DNA of 39,138 nucleotides from Schleiferilactobacillus shenzhenensis LY-73 (GTDB taxonomy: Bacteria > Bacillota > Bacilli > Lactobacillales > Lactobacillaceae), in contig NZ_KI271601.1 of NCBI RefSeq assembly GCF_000469325.1, positions 11,829 through 50,966 of the forward strand. Direction: 5' to 3'. The notes under the pieces are model-generated. The model searched no databases. It had not been told where the DNA came from and saw only the letters and a program-made list of their open reading frames with translations. Below are positions 30,277-37,852 of the stretch, in pieces (within the stretch, counting starts at the first letter, position 1; each line of letters begins with the position of its first letter). Position numbers and translations under genes: made by a program.

Positions 30277-30984
30277 CTATACTGTTTCCCCAGTATCTTC
30301 GAGTCCAGAAAAGTAATGACGATATAGCTTCTCCAACTCAATGCCATTAGTAAAAGTCACCGGTTGAATTTGCTGGTCAGTCAGAACGAAGCTCTGGTCA
30401 GTCACCCGCGCTAATTCGTCTAAGTTATGAGAGGCCAGTAGAACCGTGTGCTGGGATTTGCCCTCCTGGATGATGGTCCGTCTGATAACGGCCAAGCTAT
30501 CAGGATCGAGACCATTCAGCGGTTCGTCCAGCAACAACAGCGGCGCATCGACCATTAACGCAATGGCCAGTGTCAGCCGTTGCTTCATGCCCATGGAATA
30601 GGTCCGGATACGCTCCTGTCGAAAAGCGTCGACACCTAACCGGGTCGTTACCGCCCCGACTCGCTCGGCACTGATATGGTGCGCTTTTTGAAAGAGTTCA
30701 AGATAGTCTTGACCTTTCATTACAGACAAAAAATGCTCAGCACTCTGTGCATACGAGACATAAGTAAACACCGTAGCCGGTGTATTCGTTTTGCCCATAA
30801 TCTGAATCGTTCCGCTTTGCGGCCGCAAAATGCCCGCAATCAAATTGAGCATCGTGGATTTGCCGGTGCCGTTAGGCGCCACGATCCCGTACACACCAGG
30901 TTGAGTCAGCATTAACTGGGCATCCATAAAAATTGGTTTCTTCCTAAATTGAAAATTCAACCCTTTAATTTCCAGAATCGCCAT
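30277..30984 (-). CDS. ABC transporter ATP-binding protein, module II
   Basis: A 235-residue ATPase with Walker A APNGTGKST (alanine in place of the first glycine), signature region TYSMGMKQR, Walker B LLLLDEPLNGLDP and switch ASHN (asparagine follows the His). It closely parallels the ATPase at 18459-19337, including the APNG motif and VMKGQDYLELF or MTGQDHIDLI, but lacks its C-terminal extension. Start ATG 30984; GTG 30990 is also possible after AAAGGGG. It overlaps the preceding membrane gene by 20 bp and is the last gene of a three-gene operon. Its 3' end lies in a small GGAAACA/TGTTTCC hairpin. The region is visibly less GC-rich than its flanks. Confidence 0.88.
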   Translation of the reverse strand: MAILEIKGLNFQFRKKPIFMDAQLMLTQPGVYGIVAPNGTGKSTMLNLIAGILRPQSGTIQIMGKTNTPATVFTYVSYAQSAEHFLSVMKGQDYLELFQKAHHISAERVGAVTTRLGVDAFRQERIRTYSMGMKQRLTLAIALMVDAPLLLLDEPLNGLDPDSLAVIRRTIIQEGKSQHTVLLASHNLDELARVTDQSFVLTDQQIQPVTFTNGIELEKLYRHYFSGLEDTGETV

Positions 30985-32209
30985 ACCCACCGAATCCCCT
31001 TTCTGTCACTTTCAGCCAAAGGGCCCCCAGTGTGATAAACAGCACGGTCCATCCCAATAACACAAACGTCCCTCCGCGAGCGTCATACGTTTGAAAGAAC
31101 GTCTGGGCGTACCCGTCTGCTACCCGGCTGAAGTTAAAGTATGTCCATGGTGCCCAGCGCCAGCTGGGGGCAACAAGCGGCACGCCCCACAGGCTGACCG
31201 TTGCCAGCAGTGTGGTAAGCGGTTGTTTGACCAGCACACTCAATAGATGAGCAAAACTCAAACCAAACAGTAGGCTGGCAAAGAACAACAGTGCTTCATC
31301 GCTGAGCACCGTTCCCAGATTGGCAAAGCCATGGCTAGACATCACTGCATCACCACGCCACAATAATATCGGATAGTTTAGCGCGCCCCAGCCGTTACGC
31401 CAAGCACTGAGCAGCAAGAACAGGCCCACACTGAGTGTCACAAACGCAAACGCCACACCCCAGTTGAACAACGTGCTGAGCCAGTATTGTTTAGTTGGTG
31501 TCACGCCCAGCACCAAGAAGGTATTGTTATGTCGCGCGCCGGCACTCATTTGAAGCGCATAACGCCAAGCCAACGCGAAACTGACAATTGCGCCCAAAAC
31601 CAGTCCGCCATTCTGACTGATCAGATATTGCAGAAAGTACCATGCGCGTTCGTAAAACCGCTTGGCTACTTTTTGAACATATTGAGAATAGAGTGCTGGA
31701 TTTGCCGAAAAGTATTCCACGGATTGTTCATTGAGCAGCAGCCGCGCCGGGTACATGGGTGTGATCCGGCGTTTCTTGACCAGCGCAAGTTCCGTTAGCG
31801 TTGTGTTCATTTCTTGGCCGCCAAAAAACTGGGCGTACGGAACTACCAAAGATGAAAATTGCTTACGCAATCCACTTGGCTGACCGTCAGCGGGGGTTGG
31901 ATGGACTAATACGTTCAGACTCTTAGCAAAGCCTGAGGCGTATTGCTCAGGGGAGCTGAGCGCATTTCGTTCGTTGTGCAATTCGGGCAGTATCCACGTA
32001 TTAAGCCATTTATCCGCTGCAGCGGTCTTCTTATCGCGTCGAACAAGGTCAAATTGAATATCTGTTTTATATTGAGCAACGTATTGCTTCTGCTGCGTAA
32101 GAGAATGGATGAACAAAAGCGCTGCCCCACCAGTGACGGTGAGAAACAGAATTACTAGCGGAACTATTCGGCGGGTGATGCGCCATTGCCACCATAGGTA
32201 TGTCTTCAA
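30965..32209 (-). CDS. ABC-2-type membrane protein, module II (second)
   Basis: A 414-residue membrane protein: N-terminal TM (residues ~12-32), a ~160-residue extracytoplasmic region with many charged residues, then about six TMs. I place the start at a TTG at 32209 (KTYLWWQWRITRR follows), 7 nt after GAGGGG; it overlaps the previous stop by two bases (TTGA). With the 352-residue neighbour and the ATPase it should form one heteromeric exporter. Size and layout mirror the 420-residue protein of the WxLIP operon, but module II has no surface protein. Substrate unknown. Confidence 0.8.
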   Translation of the reverse strand: MKTYLWWQWRITRRIVPLVILFLTVTGGAALLFIHSLTQQKQYVAQYKTDIQFDLVRRDKKTAAADKWLNTWILPELHNERNALSSPEQYASGFAKSLNVLVHPTPADGQPSGLRKQFSSLVVPYAQFFGGQEMNTTLTELALVKKRRITPMYPARLLLNEQSVEYFSANPALYSQYVQKVAKRFYERAWYFLQYLISQNGGLVLGAIVSFALAWRYALQMSAGARHNNTFLVLGVTPTKQYWLSTLFNWGVAFAFVTLSVGLFLLLSAWRNGWGALNYPILLWRGDAVMSSHGFANLGTVLSDEALLFFASLLFGLSFAHLLSVLVKQPLTTLLATVSLWGVPLVAPSWRWAPWTYFNFSRVADGYAQTFFQTYDARGGTFVLLGWTVLFITLGALWLKVTERGFGGYGDSGN

Positions 32210-33264
32210 TTCATCGCCCCTCGCCTTCTTAACCAAGCGTTCGTCCCACAGTAACTACCAACCCAAGCAACGATGGTCATGAAAAAGGTGGGCAACACAT
32301 CCGAGGCGGACATGACAAGCGCCAGTGCTTGCGTTTGCCAACCAAAAAGTAACGGTATGATGGCGGCAATGAGTATCTGGATGAACGGGGACCGGAAAAT
32401 AAGTGCTCCCGTCTGTGCCAGTCGTGCCTGGGCAAAGGCAGCCAGTCCGAAAAGAAGGATTGGCCATCCGCTTGCCGTCAGTATGGTGTCCCCTGCCACG
32501 TTGACCTGGTAGGACCAGGATAACGTGCTGTCAGAAAAGACTCTACTGCCATTCAACAGGGTTAGTCCTACAGTGACAATCAGAATCGTCCCAGCGCCAA
32601 TCATCGAGTACGCCCCATATTCTCGCCGTTCGATAGCTAACAAATCGGCGTAATGCGAAACTGATAGACGAACGAGGGGACGATCCTTTGCCTGCCGCGC
32701 CAAAAAATACGTTAAACCGTTGATGAAAACCAGCAGTGCCCCAATCCACCCGGTCAACAGGCGATGCAGCATGGGTAGCAGACCATTGGGGAAACCCGTC
32801 GTCAAGTCCGTGGGGGCGAACACTTGCTGATGATCTGCTAGAGTTTGATAATAACGAACCTGTTGGTTGAGGCGAGTTTGTGAGTCTACTGGTAGCCACT
32901 CGCCAGAATGGGTCTGGTAACGTGCAGCAATCTGACTGCTCTGAATCATGGCCGTTGTATAACCATGGCCATTAGCATCATCCAGTGCGGTATAAACATC
33001 ACCAAAAGAGGTCTGAAGCTGATCGAGCAACGTTACTTCTGAGCGGTATTCAGGCAGGGGCTTCCCTTGCTTGTTCAAGTATCGGGAGCCTGCTTGTGAG
33101 ATCGTCGATAAGACCGAATTAGTTTTGATCTCTTGTTGGAAGACAAACTGTGTGGCCGATTCCTGAACGCGCCAAAACACCAAGGCCGTCAAGACGCTTG
33201 CTGCAATGATTATAATAAGCCACCACCGTTGTGCACCATAACGCTTACACCAAAAATTCGTCAT
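32206..33264 (-). CDS. ABC-2-type membrane protein, module II (first)
   Basis: A 352-residue membrane protein with an N-terminal TM (~residues 15-33), a ~120-residue extracytoplasmic loop and about five TMs in the C-terminal half (TGWIGALLVFINGLTYFLA and following). The start is ATG 33264, with AGAGGGA 7 nt upstream; in-frame codons farther up have no ribosome binding site. First gene of the minus-strand module II operon, overlapping the next by four bases. Base composition is lower in GC than the alpha-galactosidase next door, suggesting the module was acquired. A clear promoter is not seen in the 144-bp gap upstream. Confidence 0.8.
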   Translation of the reverse strand: MTNFWCKRYGAQRWWLIIIIAASVLTALVFWRVQESATQFVFQQEIKTNSVLSTISQAGSRYLNKQGKPLPEYRSEVTLLDQLQTSFGDVYTALDDANGHGYTTAMIQSSQIAARYQTHSGEWLPVDSQTRLNQQVRYYQTLADHQQVFAPTDLTTGFPNGLLPMLHRLLTGWIGALLVFINGLTYFLARQAKDRPLVRLSVSHYADLLAIERREYGAYSMIGAGTILIVTVGLTLLNGSRVFSDSTLSWSYQVNVAGDTILTASGWPILLFGLAAFAQARLAQTGALIFRSPFIQILIAAIIPLLFGWQTQALALVMSASDVLPTFFMTIVAWVGSYCGTNAWLRRRGAMN

Positions 33265-33359
33265 TGTTTTTCCCTCTGCCTGCCCGGCCTTCAACATGTA
33301 AACGGTGACAGACTTTCCATTTATGGTCAAGTGTTAAGCTTGGGCAGTACGGTCGGTTC

Positions 33360-33388
33360 CAAAAAAGGAGCTGCTCGGCGGCAGCTCC
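33360..33388 (-). terminator. Terminator of the alpha-galactosidase gene
   Basis: GGAGCTGC (33367-33374) and GCAGCTCC (33381-33388) form a perfect stem; on the minus strand a T7 run (33366-33360) follows, 20 bp after the stop codon. Confidence 0.9.
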
Positions 33389-33408
33389 TGCTTGATATGC
33401 TGTCATAT

Positions 33409-35712
33409 TTAATGTCGCGGAGTAATCACATACAACGTCGAACCATAATCCCCCAACGTCCGAATTTCCTTACCATACCCGCCTTGATTCACCAGCATTA
33501 CCCCAGTCGCCAGCAGCGCACCGGTCCCGACATAGTGTTCATGGGCATCAGGCACACTCTCTTTCCCTTTGGCTTCTGGTAAATAATTCAGCAAGTTGCC
33601 GAACTGGGCCAACATCACCCGCTGCGGCTTGCTGTCCATCGTATACAGCGTGTCCGCCGCCAGCCCGGTCACCGGCAGCAGATCGTAGCCGTGGGCGGCG
33701 GTCACGTGCCGCTGGAAGAAGCCGGCGATGGCCGTATCCCCCTGGCGCACCTGCCAGCGGAACTGGTCCGGGTCAAGCCCTGGGTGGCGGGTGAACTCGC
33801 CGAATTGCAGCAGTGCCCGGTGCTGCTTGTAGAAAGCCGTTTGGTCCCGAATCTCCGCTCGTTCCACGTCAGTCAGCTCGTTCAGATCCATTTCGTATCC
33901 CAACACACCGAAGCTGGCGACGTTGCCCCGGGTGCTCAGCGGTACCGGGCGCAGGGTCTGCTGGTTCGGGGACGAGGACACGTGGGCCGAAATCGTCGAC
34001 TGGGGATACAGGTAGCTCAAGCCCTGCTGAATCGTCAGCCGTTCGATGGGATCGGTGTCGTCTGACGACCATATCTGCGGGCCGAACGTCAGCATCCCCA
34101 AATCAAAACGGTTGCCGCCGGAGGAACAGCTTTCTAACAGCACGTGCGGCCGGGGATTGAAGACCCGCCGCAGGACCGCGTACAGGCCGAGGATATAGCG
34201 GTGGTTGAACTCCGCTTGGTCGGTCAATTGGGCGGAATACATGTCGGTGATGTGCCGGTTCATGTCCCACTTCACGTAATCGATGCCAGTGGCGTCGATC
34301 ATGCCGCCGACCTGGTCGCTGATGTAATCCTGAACGTCTTGGCGGGTCAGGTCCAGCACCAGCTGATGGCGGCCGCGCACTGGTTCCCGGCCGGGTACCT
34401 GCACCGCCCAGTCCGGGTGGGCCCGGTAGAGGTCGCTGTCTTCGTTGACCATCTCCGGCTCGAACCAAAGACCCACTTTCAAGCCCAACTCATGGACCCG
34501 TTGCACGAACGCTGGCAGACCGTGCGGGAATTTCTCCCGGTTCACTGTATAGTCGCCCAATCCCCGGTGGTCGTCGTTGCGCTCGCCAAACCAGCCGTCG
34601 TCGATGACAAAACACTCCACGCCCAAGTCCTTGGCCTGCTGGGCCAGCGCAAAGAGCTTGTCCTCATCGAACCGGAAATACGTTGCTTCCCAGTTGTTAT
34701 AGACAATGGGCCGCTCAACACGGCGGAATGCCGGCGGGACCACGTTATCGTTAACAAACTGGTGGAAATGATGGGAAACGCCGTTCAGCCCCGCAGCAGA
34801 GAATGTCAACACAGCGCTAGGCGTCTCAAAATCGGCGCCAGGAGCCACGTGCCAGTGGAAGCCCTGACTGTTGATCCCCGTCATGATCCGCACGAAGTCG
34901 AGGTTGGTGTGCTGAATGCGGCTTTCGTGGTTGCCGCTGTACATCAGGTTCACGCCGTATGCCCAGCCCTGGTCCTCGGTCGTCCCTGCCGCACTAAGCA
35001 GAAATCCGGGATTTTGCCGGTTTGAACTGGCTCCGGTGAGACTGTTCAAGACGATCGTCCCGTCAGTCACCCGCTGGACGTGCTGCTGCATTTCTGCCGC
35101 CCAGGCGCCCGCGAAGGAATGGAGAGAAAAGCCGCGGTTCGGCATGTCCCACTGTGCACTCATGATGCGGTCGATGACCAGCGGCTTATCTGTGGCATTG
35201 TGCAAGGTCACGCGGCGAGCGATGACATCGCTGGCGGGAAAGACGGTGTATTCCATAACCAAGCTGATAGCCTGCAGTTTGTCCCGCAGGGTGATCGCCA
35301 GCGTCTGGACGCCATCGGCCACATTCGCAATGCTGTCACTGGCATGGTGGGCAAACGGCAAAATCGCCGACTCGGCTAAGCCAGTGCGTATGGCCGCTGC
35401 CTCGAACACAAAGTCCGATACATAGGTCCCGTCCGCCATTTTCACGATCAGCGGGCTGTCGCGGAAGTCACCCCGGCCAAAGCCGGCGTATTCCTGGGGG
35501 ATCGTGTCCAGACTGTACGTCCAGTCGTCTTCATCATAAGCCACCGTACTGCCCAGTCCGCTGGCGTGCTTGAACGCCACCGCCGCCGGGTCCTGAACCG
35601 TCAGCCGCGGGCCGTAATACAAGTGCTCCAACTGTCCGTGGGCTGTGACCCGGAACCAATACGACGTGTGCGCCGTCGTGAGATAGAATACCTTGTCTTG
35701 TTCTTCGATCAT
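33409..35712 (-). CDS. Alpha-galactosidase, glycoside hydrolase family 36
   Basis: A 767-residue cytosolic GH36 enzyme that removes alpha-1,6-galactose from melibiose, raffinose and stachyose. The N-terminal beta-sandwich runs to about residue 330, followed by a TIM barrel and a small C-terminal sheet domain. Catalytic nucleophile Asp483 lies in YVKWDMNRHI; the acid/base Asp551 or Asp552 lies in WSSDDTDPIERL. Substrate-site motifs FVIDDGWFGERNDD and GLWFEPEMVNEDS are intact, and the length is normal for bacterial GH36. ATG 35712 with AGAGG about 13 nt upstream. Monocistronic, with a cre-like site upstream and a terminator. No sugar transporter is adjacent; the usual symbol (melA, aga or rafA) is not decided by sequence. 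Confidence 0.95.
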   Translation of the reverse strand: MIEEQDKVFYLTTAHTSYWFRVTAHGQLEHLYYGPRLTVQDPAAVAFKHASGLGSTVAYDEDDWTYSLDTIPQEYAGFGRGDFRDSPLIVKMADGTYVSDFVFEAAAIRTGLAESAILPFAHHASDSIANVADGVQTLAITLRDKLQAISLVMEYTVFPASDVIARRVTLHNATDKPLVIDRIMSAQWDMPNRGFSLHSFAGAWAAEMQQHVQRVTDGTIVLNSLTGASSNRQNPGFLLSAAGTTEDQGWAYGVNLMYSGNHESRIQHTNLDFVRIMTGINSQGFHWHVAPGADFETPSAVLTFSAAGLNGVSHHFHQFVNDNVVPPAFRRVERPIVYNNWEATYFRFDEDKLFALAQQAKDLGVECFVIDDGWFGERNDDHRGLGDYTVNREKFPHGLPAFVQRVHELGLKVGLWFEPEMVNEDSDLYRAHPDWAVQVPGREPVRGRHQLVLDLTRQDVQDYISDQVGGMIDATGIDYVKWDMNRHITDMYSAQLTDQAEFNHRYILGLYAVLRRVFNPRPHVLLESCSSGGNRFDLGMLTFGPQIWSSDDTDPIERLTIQQGLSYLYPQSTISAHVSSSPNQQTLRPVPLSTRGNVASFGVLGYEMDLNELTDVERAEIRDQTAFYKQHRALLQFGEFTRHPGLDPDQFRWQVRQGDTAIAGFFQRHVTAAHGYDLLPVTGLAADTLYTMDSKPQRVMLAQFGNLLNYLPEAKGKESVPDAHEHYVGTGALLATGVMLVNQGGYGKEIRTLGDYGSTLYVITPRH

Positions 35713-35750
35713 GTCGTGCTGCCATCCTCTCTTAGGTTGTCTTTCATTAG

Positions 35751-35764
35751 TGTATCCGATTTCA
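35751..35764. promoter_or_regulatory. cre-like site of the alpha-galactosidase gene
   Basis: On the minus strand TGAAATCGGATACA fits TGWAANCGNTNWCA at 13 of 14 positions, 39 bp upstream of the ATG and overlapping a TACACT -10-like hexamer, so CcpA would block the promoter. Confidence 0.5.
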
Positions 35765-35788
35765 GTGAGAAATGTTAGTCAGCAATCA

Positions 35789-35831
35789 CAAAACGGCCAC
35801 CCCCGCGGTCTGTACACCGTGGAGCAGCCGT
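35789..35831 (-). terminator. Terminator of exporter 3
   Basis: ACGGC (35831-35827, minus strand, complement of GCCGT) pairs with GCCGT near 35797-35793, around an inner CGGT/ACCG stem, and TTTTG follows on the minus strand. Imperfect but well placed, 15 bp after the stop. Confidence 0.5.
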
Positions 35832-35845
35832 CAACAATCTAACAA

Positions 35846-37528
35846 TCAAACAGTCACCGGCACCGCCTGTCCGTCCTTGATCCGGTACACCGCGTCGCAC
35901 CGGGTCAAGAACTGAGCATCGTGGCTGATGGACAGGATCGTCAGGTGCTCAGCCGTCTTCAACCGGTACACCATGTCCTTGATGGCTGCAGACGTGTCGG
36001 CATCAAGCGCAGAACTGATCTCGTCCAGCAGCAAGATTGGACTGTGCCGCAACAAACCCTGGGCCAAACTCAAGCGCTGTTTCTGGCCGCCACTGAGCAG
36101 ACTGCCTTCCTCGCCGACGGGTGTGTCCAGCCCTGCCGGCAACGTGGCAATGAAGTCTTCCAACTCCACGGCGGCTAGCACATCGAGCAGCTCGCTGTCG
36201 GTGGCATCGGCCTTGCCCAACTGCAAGTTCTCCCGGAGAGTGCCCGGGAAAATGGAAATATCTTGGGAAACCAGCGTGATCTGCCGCCGCAATTGAGTTA
36301 AGTCAAACTGGGCTAGCGGCGTTTGGTCGATCCGTACGACGCCTTGCTGGGGACTGTAAAAACGCAGCAGCAGGTCGAAGATGGTCGTCTTGCCCGCACC
36401 GCTTTGGCCAACGAGCCCCACCCAGTCGCCTTTCTTCACCGTCAAGGACAAGTCCTTCAAGATGTCGCCCCGTTCTTCCGTATAATGGAAGGTGACGTGG
36501 TCGAAACCCACCTCGTGAAAATCGGTCAGCGGCTGGTCGCCGGAAGTCTCCGCATCGGCCAAATGGAGCAGTTCAGCCAAAGGAGCGAACTCCGCCAGCT
36601 GCTTCTTGAACTGGTAATTGGTATTCAGCACCGTGCTCGCGTTGGCGTAGAAGACGGCCAGATAGCTGAGAATAATGACGATGCCGCCAATGGTCATCTG
36701 GCCTTGAATCACCAAACTGGCGGCGACCACGAAGATGACGCCGATGATCAGCTGATTGACGAAATTGGTGATCCACAGCGTCGTCAGGTTGTCGAAGAAG
36801 GCGACCTTGCTCCAGACGGCGATGGCGTCAGTGAGGGCGCTCTTCAGCCGGTTCGTCTGCCGCTTTTCTAACTGGTAAGCCTTGACCAGGCGAATCGAGC
36901 GGACGCTGTCGGTAATCGTCTGGGCCATCTTGCCGTTGGCTTGAATGATGCGGCTGGTCAAGCCGTTGACGATCTTGCCGAAATAATTGCTGGGAAAGAA
37001 CGCAATGGGAAAGTACAGGCATAACAGTAAGGCCAGCAGCCAATGGATGGCAAAAACGTAGCCGATGATCACCACGCAGACGACCATGTTGGCTGCCAGC
37101 TGGGGCAGGTCGGCCAGCCAGAACATAACGTACTTCATCGTCTCCTGGCGAATGAACGTGGCGAGTTCCGCACTGTTGGTGTGGTCGAAGTAATGCATCG
37201 GCTGGTGCAGCACGTTGGCGAAGGCCTGCAGGGTCAGCGCCCGCCCGGACCGGCGCGCCACCACCGCCAGCAGGTACTTATAGAATGTATTGCCGGCCGT
37301 CATCACGATGGGGATGGCAATGAAGAAAAGGACCGACACGGTCACATCTCGGATATTGCCCGCGGGGATCAACACGTCGATGATGCGCTGCATGATCAGC
37401 GGCGGCACCAGGCTGATCAGCTGGACGGCTAAAGCGAGAGTAAATGAGAGCAGAATATAGGCCGTGAAATGGGGAATGCGGCGGTAAAGTGTCACGGGGT
37501 TAATGTTGGCTTGCCTGGGTTGGGCCAA
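35846..37528 (-). CDS. ABC exporter 3 (fused TMD-NBD, multidrug/lipid type)
   Basis: A 560-residue half-transporter with six TMs (residues ~20-310) and a classical NBD: A-loop VTFHYTE, Walker A GQSGAGKTT, Q-loop VSQDISIFPG, signature LSGGQKQR, Walker B ILLLDEISSALD and switch ISHD. It belongs to the general MsbA/LmrA-like multidrug exporters rather than the subfamily of exporters 1, 2 and 4 (their Walker B continues DEGT or DEGD, this one DEIS). I set the start at TTG 37528, 9 nt after AAGGAGG; a TTG two codons earlier is only 3 nt from that site. Monocistronic, with a near-consensus promoter at 37582-37610. Confidence 0.92.
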   Translation of the reverse strand: MAQPRQANINPVTLYRRIPHFTAYILLSFTLALAVQLISLVPPLIMQRIIDVLIPAGNIRDVTVSVLFFIAIPIVMTAGNTFYKYLLAVVARRSGRALTLQAFANVLHQPMHYFDHTNSAELATFIRQETMKYVMFWLADLPQLAANMVVCVVIIGYVFAIHWLLALLLCLYFPIAFFPSNYFGKIVNGLTSRIIQANGKMAQTITDSVRSIRLVKAYQLEKRQTNRLKSALTDAIAVWSKVAFFDNLTTLWITNFVNQLIIGVIFVVAASLVIQGQMTIGGIVIILSYLAVFYANASTVLNTNYQFKKQLAEFAPLAELLHLADAETSGDQPLTDFHEVGFDHVTFHYTEERGDILKDLSLTVKKGDWVGLVGQSGAGKTTIFDLLLRFYSPQQGVVRIDQTPLAQFDLTQLRRQITLVSQDISIFPGTLRENLQLGKADATDSELLDVLAAVELEDFIATLPAGLDTPVGEEGSLLSGGQKQRLSLAQGLLRHSPILLLDEISSALDADTSAAIKDMVYRLKTAEHLTILSISHDAQFLTRCDAVYRIKDGQAVPVTV

Positions 37529-37557
37529 GGACAAACACCTCCTTATTGGGGAAGCGC

Positions 37558-37571
37558 CGTAAGCGTTCCCA
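37558..37571. promoter_or_regulatory. Weak cre-like site in the exporter 3 leader
   Basis: CGTAAGCGTTCCCA matches the CcpA-site consensus at 12 of 14 positions, between the promoter and the start of exporter 3, a road-block position. It could be chance. Confidence 0.3.
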
Positions 37572-37581
37572 CTTGCTCAAC

Positions 37582-37610
37582 ATTCTACGGTACGTTCTGT
37601 GCAGTGTCAA
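37582..37610 (-). promoter_or_regulatory. Promoter of exporter 3
   Basis: On the minus strand a perfect TTGACA (37610-37605), 17 bases, TAGAAT (37587-37582), 54 nt upstream of the TTG start: the best sigma-A promoter in the window. From 37611 to about 37770 I see no gene or other clear structure. Confidence 0.8.
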
Positions 37611-37775
37611 CGAATTGCTGTCTTTTTCCAAGAAACCCCCACCTGAGTCTATGCTAGAGCTGCATCTTGAGGGTTGCCGCCGAGGTGTGGCTACTCTCGT
37701 TCCTGGCCACTGTCCAGATCCAAGCCGCTGTGTAATCATACAAAGGGAAACTAAAGGGCATAGTTTCCTCTACGA

Positions 37776-37815
37776 AAACACCACTGCGCCAAGCATGACC
37801 AGCTTGGCGCAGTGG
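37776..37815 (-). terminator. Terminator of exporter 4
   Basis: CCACTGCGCCAAGC (37781-37794) pairs perfectly with GCTTGGCGCAGTGG (37802-37815); TGTTTTCG follows on the minus strand. It lies 38 bp after the exporter 4 stop. Confidence 0.85.
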
Positions 37816-37852
37816 TTGTTAATACGCTTGTGATTATTAAGATACAGCACGT

